From JAJYSO01 sp964451785 (GTDB lineage: Bacteria > Bacteroidota > Bacteroidia > Flavobacteriales > Flavobacteriaceae), in the NCBI GenBank assembly GCA_964451785.1, contig CAYVJG010000012.1, positions 1 through 64,000 on the forward strand: a DNA stretch of 64,000 nt. The letters are read 5' to 3'. The notes beneath the pieces are model-generated. The model saw only the letters and a program-made list of their open reading frames with translations. It was not told the origin of the DNA and did not search any database. Position numbers and translations under genes: made by a program. This document shows, piece by piece, positions 52,285 to 61,742 of this stretch (positions are counted from its first letter, which is position 1; the number at the start of each line of letters is the position of its first letter).

Positions 52285-53358
52285 TTATTTTATTTCGTAT
52301 AACCAGCCAAATTTGTCTTCAGAGCGGTGGTATTGAATATCTTGAATTGCTTTTTTTAAGCTTAACCCAAAACTGTGATCAATTTTTGGTAATTCAAAGA
52401 CATCTTCTTTATAGCCAAAGCCTGTAAATGGAACTACGGTAGCTGCTGTTCCGGCTCCAAAAATTTCTTTGAGTTCTCCGTTTTTTTGAGCAGCGATAAT
52501 CTCACTTACTTTTAAAGGACGGATTTCAACCTTGTAGCCTTTGTCTTGGGCGAGTTTAATTAAACTTTTACGCGTAATACCATCTAAAATGCGATCGTCA
52601 GTAGGCGCAGTCATCAAGGTGTCTCCAATACGGAAGAACACATTCATGGTTCCAGCTTCTTCAACATACTCGTGCGCTTTAGAATCTGTCCAAATAATTT
52701 GTTTAAATCCTTTTTCTTTTGCGATTTGCGTAGGGTAGAATGACGAACCGTAGTTACCTCCAGCTTTGACAAAACCTATCCCGCCTTCCATAGAACGACT
52801 AAAACGATCTTGAATCAACACTTTCATGTCGCTAACAGCGTCAGAGTAGTACGATTTTACTGGGCTGCAAATGATAATCACACGGTACTCTGTGGCCGGT
52901 GAGGCGGCAACTTGATTTTCGATACCTATAGCAAATGGACGAATGTAAAGTGAATAACCGTCTCTGCTTGAAATCCAGTCACTGTCAATTTTCATTAAAA
53001 TGTCAAGGGCTCCAAAAAAGTATTCTTTAGGAAACTCAGGCATGCACATTCTGACACAAGATTTGTTGAAACGTGCAAAATTTTGATCAGGACGAAACAA
53101 CCATACTTTTCCTGCATCATCCTTAAAGGCTTTCATGCCTTCAAAAACACTTTGTCCATAGTGAAAGATTTTTGAGGCCGGATCTAATTGCATAGGGCCG
53201 TAAGGCTTGATTTCAGGTTTTTGCCAAGCACCATCTTTATAATCACAAATCAACATGTGATCGGCATAATACTTTCCAAAACCTGGATTCTCCATATCGG
53301 TTTCAGATAGTTTTGATTGGCTAGTTTTTGTAATTGAAAAATCGTCTTTACTGTACAT
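52285..53358 (-). CDS. ilvE: Branched-chain amino acid aminotransferase
   Basis: Last step of Val, Leu and Ile synthesis. 357 residues, the longer type II form. The PLP lysine lies in the VKAGGNYGSSFYPTQ segment and EEAGTMNVFF is the family signature; IFHYGQSVFEGMKAF marks the N-terminal part. A 394-base divergent spacer separates it from mnmD. Confidence 0.95.
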   Translation of the reverse strand: MYSKDDFSITKTSQSKLSETDMENPGFGKYYADHMLICDYKDGAWQKPEIKPYGPMQLDPASKIFHYGQSVFEGMKAFKDDAGKVWLFRPDQNFARFNKSCVRMCMPEFPKEYFFGALDILMKIDSDWISSRDGYSLYIRPFAIGIENQVAASPATEYRVIIICSPVKSYYSDAVSDMKVLIQDRFSRSMEGGIGFVKAGGNYGSSFYPTQIAKEKGFKQIIWTDSKAHEYVEEAGTMNVFFRIGDTLMTAPTDDRILDGITRKSLIKLAQDKGYKVEIRPLKVSEIIAAQKNGELKEIFGAGTAATVVPFTGFGYKEDVFELPKIDHSFGLSLKKAIQDIQYHRSEDKFGWLYEIK

Positions 53359-53752
53359 TAATTAGTGTTTTTTTAGCGCATTGAGCAAATTTTGTTAATA
53401 ATATATTAGTATTGCAATGCTGCTTTTTTTTGCTGGTATGAAAATAATAAAAAAATCGTTTTGAAATTTACTGTCACTGTTAATATTTGAAAATGATTTA
53501 ATCGATTTGGCTAAATAGATTTAGGATTATTTAAAACATTAGTGGATAGAGATTAATTTAGTTTAAGTTACGAATAAATAATGAAAGTATACGAAAATTA
53601 CTTTATTTTATTTGAAATTGATAATTTAAGTGTTAAAAAAGAATTCACTTTGTTTTGTTGTGATTTAGGTAGGTTTCTGTTCTTTCTTTTTAAATTGGCG
53701 TTTTAAACCTGTGATTTCTTAATTTTGAATTTTAAAACATAGGTTTTGGGTT
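53359..53752. other. AT-rich divergent spacer between ilvE and mnmD
   Basis: Apart from the mnmD promoter (53695-53727) no feature is seen; no repeat of the families found elsewhere is present. Confidence 0.6.
53695..53727 (+). promoter_or_regulatory. Predicted Bacteroidota-type promoter of mnmD
   Basis: TTGG at 53695-53698 and TAATTTTG (TAnnTTTG) at 53720-53727, separated by 21 bases, upstream of the start codon at 53753. Confidence 0.6.
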
Positions 53753-54430
53753 ATGAAAAGAGAGATTTTTACGACTGAAGATGGATCGAGCAGTTTATTT
53801 ATACCTGAACTGAATGAGCAGTACCATTCTAAACATGGGGCTATTCAAGAAGCACAACACGTCTATTTAAAGAGTGGATTGATTTATTTTACAGAGCGAT
53901 TCCTTCCTACTACTACAATTAATGTGTTAGAAATAGGACTGGGGACAGGTTTAGATGCTTTGCTGACTGCTGAGTTGGCAGATTGTAAACGGCAATCCAT
54001 AGCTTATACAGGCTTAGAAGCTTATCCAGTTAAACAAAAAGAGTGGGAAATGCTCAATTATCCTGAGCAACTGTCTTGGGGTAAAGCCGCAGAAGTTTTT
54101 AGTCGCATTCATCAATCTCCTTGGGAAGAAACGACGGCTTTAACGGATTATTTTTCCTTGTATAAACGCCAAATGCGATTTGAAGATTTTTCAGATAGGG
54201 AAACCTATCACGTCATTTATTTTGATGCTTTTGGAGCGCAGGTGCAACCCGAACTTTGGGAAGAACGTATTTTTAAAGCGATGTATGACAGCTTGAAGTC
54301 GCAAAGTGTATTGGTGACTTACTCAGCCAAGGGCAGTGTAAAACGCGCCTTAAAAGCAGTGGGGTTTGAAGTTGAAAAAATACCGGGCCCTCCGGGAAAA
54401 CGCGAAATGCTACGTGCTGTCAAACTATAG
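53753..54430 (+). CDS. mnmD: MnmD-type tRNA (mnm5s2U34)-methyltransferase
   Basis: 225 residues, equal to the methyltransferase half of MnmC without the oxidase half. The N-terminal FTTEDGSSSLFIPELNEQYH segment and SAM-binding motif VLEIGLGTGLD (58-68), followed by YHVIYFDAFGAQVQPELWEE with the DAFGPxxxPELW-type motif, fit the family. It methylates the wobble uridine of certain tRNAs. A strong terminator follows. Confidence 0.92.
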   Translation: MKREIFTTEDGSSSLFIPELNEQYHSKHGAIQEAQHVYLKSGLIYFTERFLPTTTINVLEIGLGTGLDALLTAELADCKRQSIAYTGLEAYPVKQKEWEMLNYPEQLSWGKAAEVFSRIHQSPWEETTALTDYFSLYKRQMRFEDFSDRETYHVIYFDAFGAQVQPELWEERIFKAMYDSLKSQSVLVTYSAKGSVKRALKAVGFEVEKIPGPPGKREMLRAVKL

Positions 54431-54442
54431 CTACTATTAGAA

Positions 54443-54482
54443 GTAAAAAAAGCCGTTTCTGATTCAGAAACGGCTTTTTTAT
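54443..54482. terminator. Bidirectional terminator between mnmD and the beta-galactosidase gene
   Basis: AAAAAAAGCCGTTTCTGA pairs with TCAGAAACGGCTTTTTT. Confidence 0.93.
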
Positions 54483-54498
54483 GAAGTGTTACTATGCT

Positions 54499-57400
54499 TT
54501 AAGGTTGAATAGGTTCTATTTTAAAACTGTAGTTGTAATTGTGATATTTTAAGCGATATTTTTCTAATGGCCAGGTCCACCATGAAGTGATACCGCCAAG
54601 TCCCATTTGTATTAAATCAATACTTAATACCGTAAAATCACGTGGCTTTAATTCGCCTGAATGCGCATTGTGCTTATTCCAACCTTCATCTAAATCTTGA
54701 TCTAAATAAGGTAGTGCTTTAAAGTTGAGCAACTCATCAGAGTAAATACGTAAACCGGTGCCGTCTTGGTTTGTTATTTCAAACCAGCGCACATCGGTTT
54801 TGTTACCACTTTCTTGCGGGCGCACATAGTTGTCGTGGTATTGTTGCGCTACTGTTGAAGTGTATAAGCCTACAAATTGAGCTTCTTTGCGGTCTAGATA
54901 ATTTTCTTGCGGACCACGACCATACCATTTTAGCTGATTGAATGATTTAGGGAGCATCACTTGCATACCGAATTTTGGTAGCATTTTGACGTCTTTCTCA
55001 GGATTAGCTTTGAGGCTTTGCGATACAATAATGGCGCCTTTGGCATCAATAGCATAGGTTAAAGTAAGGTATGAATACACGTCAGGTAAACTGTATTTCA
55101 TGGTTAATTTAACTTGATCAGCATTGCTGGTGTCAATTGTAGTGTTGAGCAAATAAGCGCCACCGTATGAAGCGCGTTTCCAGTTGACTAAAAGCTGTTG
55201 AAAATTGGCGCCAAAGTCATTATCAGTGGGTGCACGCCAAAAATTAGGACGTAGTTTAAAGCCTTTTTTGATGTATTCTGTGCCGTTAACTACATAAGAC
55301 GTCAAGAAGCCACTTTGACGGTTAAAAATAAGAGTTGCTTTGTCACTAGAAATAGTGATGAGATTGTTATTTTCTTTCACTTGTAAGCTGCCGTCACTTT
55401 CTAAATCGAGTTGAGGATTAGGGCCTTGAGTGATGCGTAGTTGGTCTTTTGAGACAACCCAATTTTCAGGAAGCAAATGTTTAGCTTCTTTTGTTTTAAA
55501 ATACACATTTAAAAACACATCTCTATAAGCGCGTTTTGGCAACTTGTAGTTTAAACTATAGGTTTTGCGCTCGTGTGGACCAACCTTTATGCGGCGAATT
55601 TTTCCATCTTGAATGACTTCTCCATCGGCAATGACTTCCCAAACTAAGTAAACGTTGTCAAGGTCTTTAAAGAAATTTTCGTTGTAGATTTCAATTTTTC
55701 CTTCGGCTAAATCAACTGGAGTGGTGTGGATATTTTGATATTGATAGCGTACGGTATAAGTATGTGGATGCAAACTGCGATCTGCGGCGATTACACCGTT
55801 GTCGTTGAAGTTAAAATCACTCGGTAAGTGTACGCCATAGTCACCGCCATAAGCCCAAATGGTATCGCCATTTACAGTGACTTTTTGTTGGGCTTGATCT
55901 ACAAAGTCCCAAATAAATCCGCCTTGTAATTTAGGGTAGTATTTGCGAATGGTATCCCAATAGTCATTAAAGTTACCCATTGAATTTCCCATGGCGTGAG
56001 CGTACTCACAAGCGATGAATGGTAAGCGTTCATCATCATCGGTTTTGGTGATGTACTCAACCAAACGTTTAGGCGATGGATACATTGGGGCATAAATGTC
56101 GCTAAAGTCATTTTCACCAGCTCTGTTAGCACCTTCGTATTGTACAGGTCGTGATGAATCATAATTTTTAATCCAGCGGTAAGTGTCTTTAAAATTGTCG
56201 CCCATTCCAGATTCGTTACCCATTGACCAAGTGACGATTGACGGGTGATTGATGTCGCGTTTTACCATGCGTTGGTTGCGTTGCATATGTGCCAACAACC
56301 AATCTGGTTTTTTAGCCAGTGAATTTTTTCCAAATCCCATGCCGTGTGATTCAACATTGGCTTCGTCAACAACATATAACCCGTATTTATCACACAGATA
56401 ATACCAATACGGATCGTTGGGGTAGTGTGAGGTACGTACAGCATTGATGTTGTTCTTTTTCATGATTTGGATGTCCTGTTCCATACGTTCACGTGAAATC
56501 ACATAGCCGGTTAGTGGGTCCATTTCGTGACGGTTGACTCCTTTGATTAATACCGCTTTTCCGTTGACATAAAAAGCGTTGTTTTTAATTTCGATTTTTC
56601 TAAACCCAGTGTTGATCGGAACAATTTCAACTAAATTGCCTTCTGGGTCTAACAAGCTTGTGTAAACGGTGTACAGATTAGGAGTTTCAGCTGTCCATTT
56701 TTTGGGATTATTGACGTTAAGGACAATGTTTTTGTAAACAGATGAATCTTTTAAAGCTACAGTTTTGGTTTTTACAGAACGGCCTTTGGCATTTTTAAGT
56801 TCAATTTTAGCGGTGTAATTGCTTAAATCAGATTCAGTTGACTTAGGGAAATCTAAGCTGATGTTTAAACGACCGTCAGTGTCGTTGTGTGTCAAATCAG
56901 GAATGATTTCGATGTTGCGCAAGTGTGCTTTAGGGCGAGCATATAGATAAACGCCTCTGCTTACGCCGGCCATACGCCACATGTCTTGGGCTTCTAAATA
57001 AGTGCCATCGCTCCATTTTACAACTTGAAAAGCAATGAGATTTTCTTGACCAGGTTTTAGATATTTAGTAATGTCAAATTCAGCAGCTAGTTTACTGTCT
57101 TCACTATAACCAACCCATTGTCCGTTTACCCAAATGTAAAAAGCTGAGCGCACGCCGTCAAGGTTGATATAGATGTCTTTGTCGGCCCAGTCTTTACTGA
57201 TTTTAATTACTTTTCGATACGAACCTACCGGGTTGTACTTGTGCGGAATTTGAGGTGGATTAGGTTTGATAAGGTAGTCAAATTCATAACGTGTATTGAC
57301 ATAAATCAGCTCGCCATAGCCGTTTTTTTCCCACATTGCCGGCACTTCAAAGTTGCGCCAATTGGAGGCATCATAAGCTATTTTCCAGAATCCTTTAGGA

Positions 57401-57645
57401 CGATCAGCGGGTTTCGGTACCCATTTAAATTTCCAATCCCCATTGAGTGAAAGGTAATTTTGAGAATTGTTAGGATCTGCTTCTTGGGCTAAATCTTCTG
57501 TTTCATAAGCAAAGAAATGTGCGTGCATAGGTGCGCGATTAACTTGGTTTTTAAGCGGATTTTCCCAATAGGATTCGGGCTCTTGTGCCTGTGTATTCAA
57601 ACTGAATAAAAAGCATAAGAGAACGAGTGAATAGAGTTTATTCAT
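54499..57645 (-). CDS. Secreted glycoside hydrolase family 2 beta-galactosidase
   Basis: 1048 residues, LacZ-like with a signal peptide (1-20, ending LNTQA), so probably periplasmic. Order: sugar-binding domain (about 60-235), Ig-like domain, TIM barrel (about 345-650), second Ig-like domain and the large C-terminal beta-sandwich. Acid/base Glu478 lies in MGNESG; nucleophile Glu547 lies in ACEYAHAMGN. It splits beta-galactosides and the products enter the divergent galT-galK-galM unit. A -7 box is at 57689-57696. Confidence 0.94.
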   Translation of the reverse strand: MNKLYSLVLLCFLFSLNTQAQEPESYWENPLKNQVNRAPMHAHFFAYETEDLAQEADPNNSQNYLSLNGDWKFKWVPKPADRPKGFWKIAYDASNWRNFEVPAMWEKNGYGELIYVNTRYEFDYLIKPNPPQIPHKYNPVGSYRKVIKISKDWADKDIYINLDGVRSAFYIWVNGQWVGYSEDSKLAAEFDITKYLKPGQENLIAFQVVKWSDGTYLEAQDMWRMAGVSRGVYLYARPKAHLRNIEIIPDLTHNDTDGRLNISLDFPKSTESDLSNYTAKIELKNAKGRSVKTKTVALKDSSVYKNIVLNVNNPKKWTAETPNLYTVYTSLLDPEGNLVEIVPINTGFRKIEIKNNAFYVNGKAVLIKGVNRHEMDPLTGYVISRERMEQDIQIMKKNNINAVRTSHYPNDPYWYYLCDKYGLYVVDEANVESHGMGFGKNSLAKKPDWLLAHMQRNQRMVKRDINHPSIVTWSMGNESGMGDNFKDTYRWIKNYDSSRPVQYEGANRAGENDFSDIYAPMYPSPKRLVEYITKTDDDERLPFIACEYAHAMGNSMGNFNDYWDTIRKYYPKLQGGFIWDFVDQAQQKVTVNGDTIWAYGGDYGVHLPSDFNFNDNGVIAADRSLHPHTYTVRYQYQNIHTTPVDLAEGKIEIYNENFFKDLDNVYLVWEVIADGEVIQDGKIRRIKVGPHERKTYSLNYKLPKRAYRDVFLNVYFKTKEAKHLLPENWVVSKDQLRITQGPNPQLDLESDGSLQVKENNNLITISSDKATLIFNRQSGFLTSYVVNGTEYIKKGFKLRPNFWRAPTDNDFGANFQQLLVNWKRASYGGAYLLNTTIDTSNADQVKLTMKYSLPDVYSYLTLTYAIDAKGAIIVSQSLKANPEKDVKMLPKFGMQVMLPKSFNQLKWYGRGPQENYLDRKEAQFVGLYTSTVAQQYHDNYVRPQESGNKTDVRWFEITNQDGTGLRIYSDELLNFKALPYLDQDLDEGWNKHNAHSGELKPRDFTVLSIDLIQMGLGGITSWWTWPLEKYRLKYHNYNYSFKIEPIQP

Positions 57646-57688
57646 AATAAAAATGTTTAACTAAAATGTATGTGAGGCTGTAAGTAGC

Positions 57689-57696
57689 CAAATATA
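57689..57696 (-). promoter_or_regulatory. -7 promoter box of the beta-galactosidase gene
   Basis: The reverse strand reads TATATTTG, a TAnnTTTG match, 44 bases upstream of the start codon. Confidence 0.55.
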
Positions 57697-57819
57697 ATTA
57701 AAACCTATTAAACTGGGACTTATACATAAGGCTTATATATGTTAAAATATTAATTTTAACATACAAACCCGTTAATATTTGTTATTTCTGCAAACCCGGT
57801 TGTGGTTTTGAATCGGTGG

Positions 57820-57853
57820 TTGAAACACAATAATGACAAAATCCTTATTTTTG
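57820..57853 (+). promoter_or_regulatory. Predicted promoter of the galT operon
   Basis: TATTTTTG (57846-57853) matches TAnnTTTG, with TTG at 57820-57822 23 bases upstream. The start codon is 15 bases downstream, so the leader is very short. Confidence 0.5.
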
Positions 57854-57867
57854 AAGAAATTTAAATT

Positions 57868-58902
57868 ATGATTGATAACAATTCTCCTCATATGCGCGTC
57901 AATATTTTGACAGGCGAAAAAGTGTTGGTGTCTCCACATCGCAGTAAGCGTCCTTGGCAGGGCAAACAAGAAGAAGTAGCGGTAGACAAGAAAAATGAAT
58001 ACGAACCTGAATGTTATTTGTGTCCGGGTAACACGCGTGCTGATGGCACACAAAATCCGGATTATCAACAAAACTTCACCTTTGTAAATGATTTTTCAGC
58101 CTTGCTTAAAGACAGCTCTACGGCTGTAGATAATGAGGACGATTTGCTAATCAAAGAGGGTATTCGCGGTATTTGTAAAGTACTCGCTTTTACATCACGC
58201 CACGATTTAACTTTGGCTACTATGCCTGAGGAAGATATTGTGACCGTGGTTAAGTTGTGGCAAAAAGAATTTGACGAATTGCGTCAAAACGACTGGATTA
58301 AATACATTCAGATTTTTGAAAACAAAGGCGCAATTATGGGCTGTAGTAATCCACATCCTCATGGTCAAATTTGGTCGCAAAGCAGTTTACCGGTTGAAGT
58401 AGAAAAAGAACTTAAGCAACAAAAATTATATTTTGATAAACACGGCAAAACTTTGTTGAGTGCTTATATTGCTTTAGAACAACGCAAAGATGAGCGTATC
58501 ATTTATCAAAATGATTCATTTGTCGTATTGGTACCTTTTTGGGCAGCATGGCCTTATGAAACGATGATTGTTTCAAAACGAGCAGTGCAGTATGTTACCG
58601 AATTTACTGAACAAGAACAACGCGATTTAGCTGCTGCTCTAAAAGTGTTGACAGTTAAATATGACAATTTATTTAATACTTCATTTCCTTATTCTGCCGG
58701 TATTCATCAAGCTCCGGTCAATAGCGGTGAATTTCCGGAATGGCATTGGCACATGCATTTTTACCCACCATTGTTGCGCTCTGCGACAGTAAAGAAATTT
58801 ATGGTGGGCTATGAAATGATGGCTAATCCACAACGCGATATTACAGCTGAATTGGCAGCACAACAACTAAAAGATTTATCAACTCAACACTATAGCCTTT
58901 AA
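57868..58902 (+). CDS. galT: UDP-glucose--hexose-1-phosphate uridylyltransferase
   Basis: Leloir pathway: exchanges UMP between UDP-glucose and galactose-1-phosphate. 344 residues. The catalytic motif is NPHPHGQIW, with nucleophile His165; CYLC (Cys49, Cys52) is the zinc-binding pair. The late GEFPEWHWHMHFYPP segment holds the second metal site. galK follows after 4 bases. Confidence 0.97.
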   Translation: MIDNNSPHMRVNILTGEKVLVSPHRSKRPWQGKQEEVAVDKKNEYEPECYLCPGNTRADGTQNPDYQQNFTFVNDFSALLKDSSTAVDNEDDLLIKEGIRGICKVLAFTSRHDLTLATMPEEDIVTVVKLWQKEFDELRQNDWIKYIQIFENKGAIMGCSNPHPHGQIWSQSSLPVEVEKELKQQKLYFDKHGKTLLSAYIALEQRKDERIIYQNDSFVVLVPFWAAWPYETMIVSKRAVQYVTEFTEQEQRDLAAALKVLTVKYDNLFNTSFPYSAGIHQAPVNSGEFPEWHWHMHFYPPLLRSATVKKFMVGYEMMANPQRDITAELAAQQLKDLSTQHYSL

Positions 58903-58906
58903 GCTT

Positions 58907-60067
58907 ATGATGACTAAAGACGAAATTAGCAGTCTGTTTGAACAGCAGTTTAACCAAGCTCCAGACGTGGTAGCGCAAGCCCCGGGACGCATTAATATTA
59001 TTGGTGAACACACAGATTATAACGATGGTTTTGTTTTGCCCGCAGCTATAGCACAACACACCTTGGTGGCGTGCTCAAAACGCACGGATGATAAAGTGGT
59101 TTTGTATTCTGTTTTATTTGATGAAACTTTTGAAATCGAATTAGCTCAACTCGCTCCGCAAGCTCAAGATGCTTGGACAAACTATATTTTAGGGGTTGCC
59201 GATCAGTTTTTAAAACGCGATATTGCTCTTACAGGATTTAACTTGATTGTAGATGGTAACGTGCCTTTAGGGTCAGGATTATCTTCTTCAGCTTCTGTAG
59301 AGTGCGCCACAGCTGTAGCCTTAAATCAAATGTATAACAGTCAATTTGAAGCTATTGAACTGGTGAAGATAGCTCAGGCTGCTGAGCATACTTTTGCCGA
59401 GGTAAAATGCGGAATTATGGATCAATTTGCTTCTGTATTTGGCAAAGAAGAGCAAGTAGTTCGTTTAGATTGTCGTGATTTGACTTATGAGTATTATCCG
59501 CTGGAACTAGGTGATTACGCTTTGCTATTACTCAATACTAATATAAAACACTCACTAGCTTCTTCAGCTTATAACGATCGTCGCGAGGCTTGCGAAACAG
59601 CTGTCAAACTCATTCAACAAAAATACCCTGAAGTTAATTCTTTACGCGATGTGACTGTAGATATGCTCGATGAAATTATAGCTACTCAACAGCCTGATAT
59701 TTACCCTAAAGTAAAATATGTGGTGGCCGAAATAAATCGCGTTTTGCAAGCCTCGGAGGCATTGAATAAAGGCGACTTGGAAACAGTAGGCGAATTGATG
59801 TATGCTACTCATCAGGGTTTGAGTGAAAACTATCAAGTGAGCTGCCCTGAGTTAGATTTTCTAGTCGACTTTGTAAAAGCTGATGAAAACGTGCTCGGCG
59901 CGCGCGTGATGGGAGGCGGTTTTGGTGGATGCACCATCAATTTAGTCAAAAAAGATTATCGCGATGCACTTATTGCTAAGATTAAACCTGCTTATGAAGC
60001 GCAGTTTGATTTAGAATTAACGCCGATTAAAGTGCGCCCTTCACAAGGTGCCGGATGTTTAAATTAA
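58907..60067 (+). CDS. galK: Galactokinase
   Basis: Phosphorylates galactose at C1. 386 residues of the GHMP kinase family: APGRINIIGEHTDYNDGFVL is the galactokinase signature, PLGSGLSSSASVECA is the ATP loop and GGGFGGCTINLV the third motif. It begins 4 bases after galT. Repeat R3 copy 4 separates it from galM. Confidence 0.97.
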   Translation: MMTKDEISSLFEQQFNQAPDVVAQAPGRINIIGEHTDYNDGFVLPAAIAQHTLVACSKRTDDKVVLYSVLFDETFEIELAQLAPQAQDAWTNYILGVADQFLKRDIALTGFNLIVDGNVPLGSGLSSSASVECATAVALNQMYNSQFEAIELVKIAQAAEHTFAEVKCGIMDQFASVFGKEEQVVRLDCRDLTYEYYPLELGDYALLLLNTNIKHSLASSAYNDRREACETAVKLIQQKYPEVNSLRDVTVDMLDEIIATQQPDIYPKVKYVVAEINRVLQASEALNKGDLETVGELMYATHQGLSENYQVSCPELDFLVDFVKADENVLGARVMGGGFGGCTINLVKKDYRDALIAKIKPAYEAQFDLELTPIKVRPSQGAGCLN

Positions 60068-60073
60068 ATAGCG

Positions 60074-60205
60074 CTAATACCGTATGTATAAATTAAATAG
60101 TCCAATTTCGACTTTGTCTCATTGTACTAGTAATTTATGAACCACGGTATTATACCTATAAAAAATATTCTAAATCGGACTAAAAAATAATTCTAATTGG
60201 TATAA
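60074..60205 (+). repeat. MITE-like repeat R3, copy 4
   Basis: Nearly identical to 25029-25160. It fills the whole galK-galM spacer: it starts 6 bases after the galK stop codon and ends one base before the galM ATG at 60207. Confidence 0.85.
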
Positions 60206-60206
60206 G

Positions 60207-61265
60207 ATGGTAAAGGAAAAAGATTTTATAGCTGAACACAACGGAAAGCAAACTCGTTTGATTACTCTGACTAATCAGCACGGCATGCAAGTACAAATCA
60301 CAAATTATGGCGCCCGTATAGTGAGCATTTTGGTGCCCGATAAAACAGGCGCATTAATCGATGTGAATATAGGACACAGTTCTATTCAGCAGTATTTATC
60401 TGAAAAAGATAACTATTACGGTACAGTGGTTGGCCGCGTGTGTGGTCGTATTCGCGATGCACGTTTTACAATTGATGAGCAAACTTATGAGTTAACACCT
60501 AATAATGGAGCTAACTTTTTGCACGGTGGAGAAAACGGATTTCACACACAAGTTTTTGAAATTGTTGAGCAGACCAATGAACGTGTAACTTTAAATTATA
60601 AAGCTAAGGATGGAGAAGAAGGTTTCCCCGGAAATTTAGACTTGACACTTACCTATACCTTGGCGGGCGACAATAGTATCGATTTAAGTTTTGAAGCCGT
60701 ATCGGATAAAAAAACACCTCTTAATTTAACGCATCACGCCTTTTTTAATTTGAATGGCGAGGGGAGTGGAACAGTGCTTAAACATCAATTACAAATTTTT
60801 ACAGATACCTATTTGCCTATAAAAGACGATGTGTTACCAACAGGTGAGCTAGCAAAAGTAAAAGATATTGTATTTGATTTTACACAGTTAAAACCAATTG
60901 GAGAAGCTATAGATCAACCCGATCAACAACTTATCTACGGTAAAGGTTACGATCATACTTTTGTGTTGGATACAAAATTTAAACCCGGAAAAATCAAAAA
61001 AGCAGCTTATGCCATTGGTGATCAAACAGGAATTAGCTTAACAGTTTTTACCGACCAACCAGGGATACACTTATATACTGGAAATTTTATGGAAGGGCAG
61101 TTTGAATTAAAGTCTGGCGCTAAGGATGAGTGTAGAACAGCGTTTTGTTTAGAAACACAACATTTAGCTGACGCCCTGAATCAACCGCAGTTTCCGTCAA
61201 TCATTTTACAGCCACAGGAAGTGTTTAAAACCCAAACTAAATTTAAGTTTGCTGTAGAAAAATAA
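60207..61265 (+). CDS. galM: Galactose mutarotase (aldose 1-epimerase)
   Basis: Converts beta- to alpha-galactose for GalK. 352 residues; the galactose-binding motifs NYGARIVSILVPDK, GRVCGRIRDARFTID and NLTHHAFFNLNG are present, and the catalytic Glu lies in the late FCLETQHLADALNQP segment. No signal peptide. The start codon lies one base after an R3 element, so the leader and translation signals are provided by the repeat. Confidence 0.95.
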   Translation: MVKEKDFIAEHNGKQTRLITLTNQHGMQVQITNYGARIVSILVPDKTGALIDVNIGHSSIQQYLSEKDNYYGTVVGRVCGRIRDARFTIDEQTYELTPNNGANFLHGGENGFHTQVFEIVEQTNERVTLNYKAKDGEEGFPGNLDLTLTYTLAGDNSIDLSFEAVSDKKTPLNLTHHAFFNLNGEGSGTVLKHQLQIFTDTYLPIKDDVLPTGELAKVKDIVFDFTQLKPIGEAIDQPDQQLIYGKGYDHTFVLDTKFKPGKIKKAAYAIGDQTGISLTVFTDQPGIHLYTGNFMEGQFELKSGAKDECRTAFCLETQHLADALNQPQFPSIILQPQEVFKTQTKFKFAVEK

Positions 61266-61267
61266 GA

Positions 61268-61310
61268 TTTAAAAAAAAGGCTATCGATTATCGATAGCCC
61301 TTTTTTTAAA
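61268..61310. terminator. Bidirectional terminator between galM and the lipoprotein gene
   Basis: GGGCTATCGATA-type palindrome: AAGGCTATCGAT pairs with ATCGATAGCCCTT, with A and T runs on both sides. Confidence 0.9.
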
Positions 61311-61326
61311 ATAGAAATGAATGTGA

Positions 61327-61632
61327 CTAGTTAGCCATTTCGTCAGCTTTTTCTTTTAGCTTTTTAGCAGCATCTTCAGTTTTTTTAGCAATGGTATCAG
61401 CGGCATCTTCTACTTTGTCAGATACTGTATCTACAGCTTCGTCAATTTTGTCAGCTGCATTATCAATAGCTTCACCTGTTTTTTCCATAGTTTTATCAAC
61501 ATGGTCACCTGCTTCATCTAAAGTTTTTTCAACTTTAGAGTTGTCTTCTTTAGTTGTGTTTTTACATGAAGTAACCGTTAGAGATAATCCAAAAACAGCA
61601 ACAAGACCTAATGTGAGAATTGATTTTTTCAT
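61327..61632 (-). CDS. Small repetitive amphipathic lipoprotein
   Basis: 101 residues: lipobox ending at Cys23 (TVTSC), then one long low-complexity helix with a near 11-residue rhythm of Asp, Lys, Ala and Val (DEAGDHVDKTMEKTGEAIDN, then DKIDEAVDTVSDKVEDAAD). This resembles LEA/apolipoprotein-like or YtxH-type helices linked to stress or envelope structure. No specific function can be given. It has its own -7 box. Confidence 0.75.
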   Translation of the reverse strand: MKKSILTLGLVAVFGLSLTVTSCKNTTKEDNSKVEKTLDEAGDHVDKTMEKTGEAIDNAADKIDEAVDTVSDKVEDAADTIAKKTEDAAKKLKEKADEMAN

Positions 61633-61658
61633 TTTATATTTTATTAATGGTTAGACCA

Positions 61659-61666
61659 CAAAGGTA
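61659..61666 (-). promoter_or_regulatory. -7 promoter box of the small lipoprotein gene
   Basis: The reverse strand reads TACCTTTG, a TAnnTTTG match, 27 bases upstream of the start. Confidence 0.55.
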
Positions 61667-61742
61667 ATAAAATTTATGAATTAACAAATATGCAGATGTT
61701 TTTTATCAAATAGCTATAACCAATGGTTAGTAGTTATATTTA

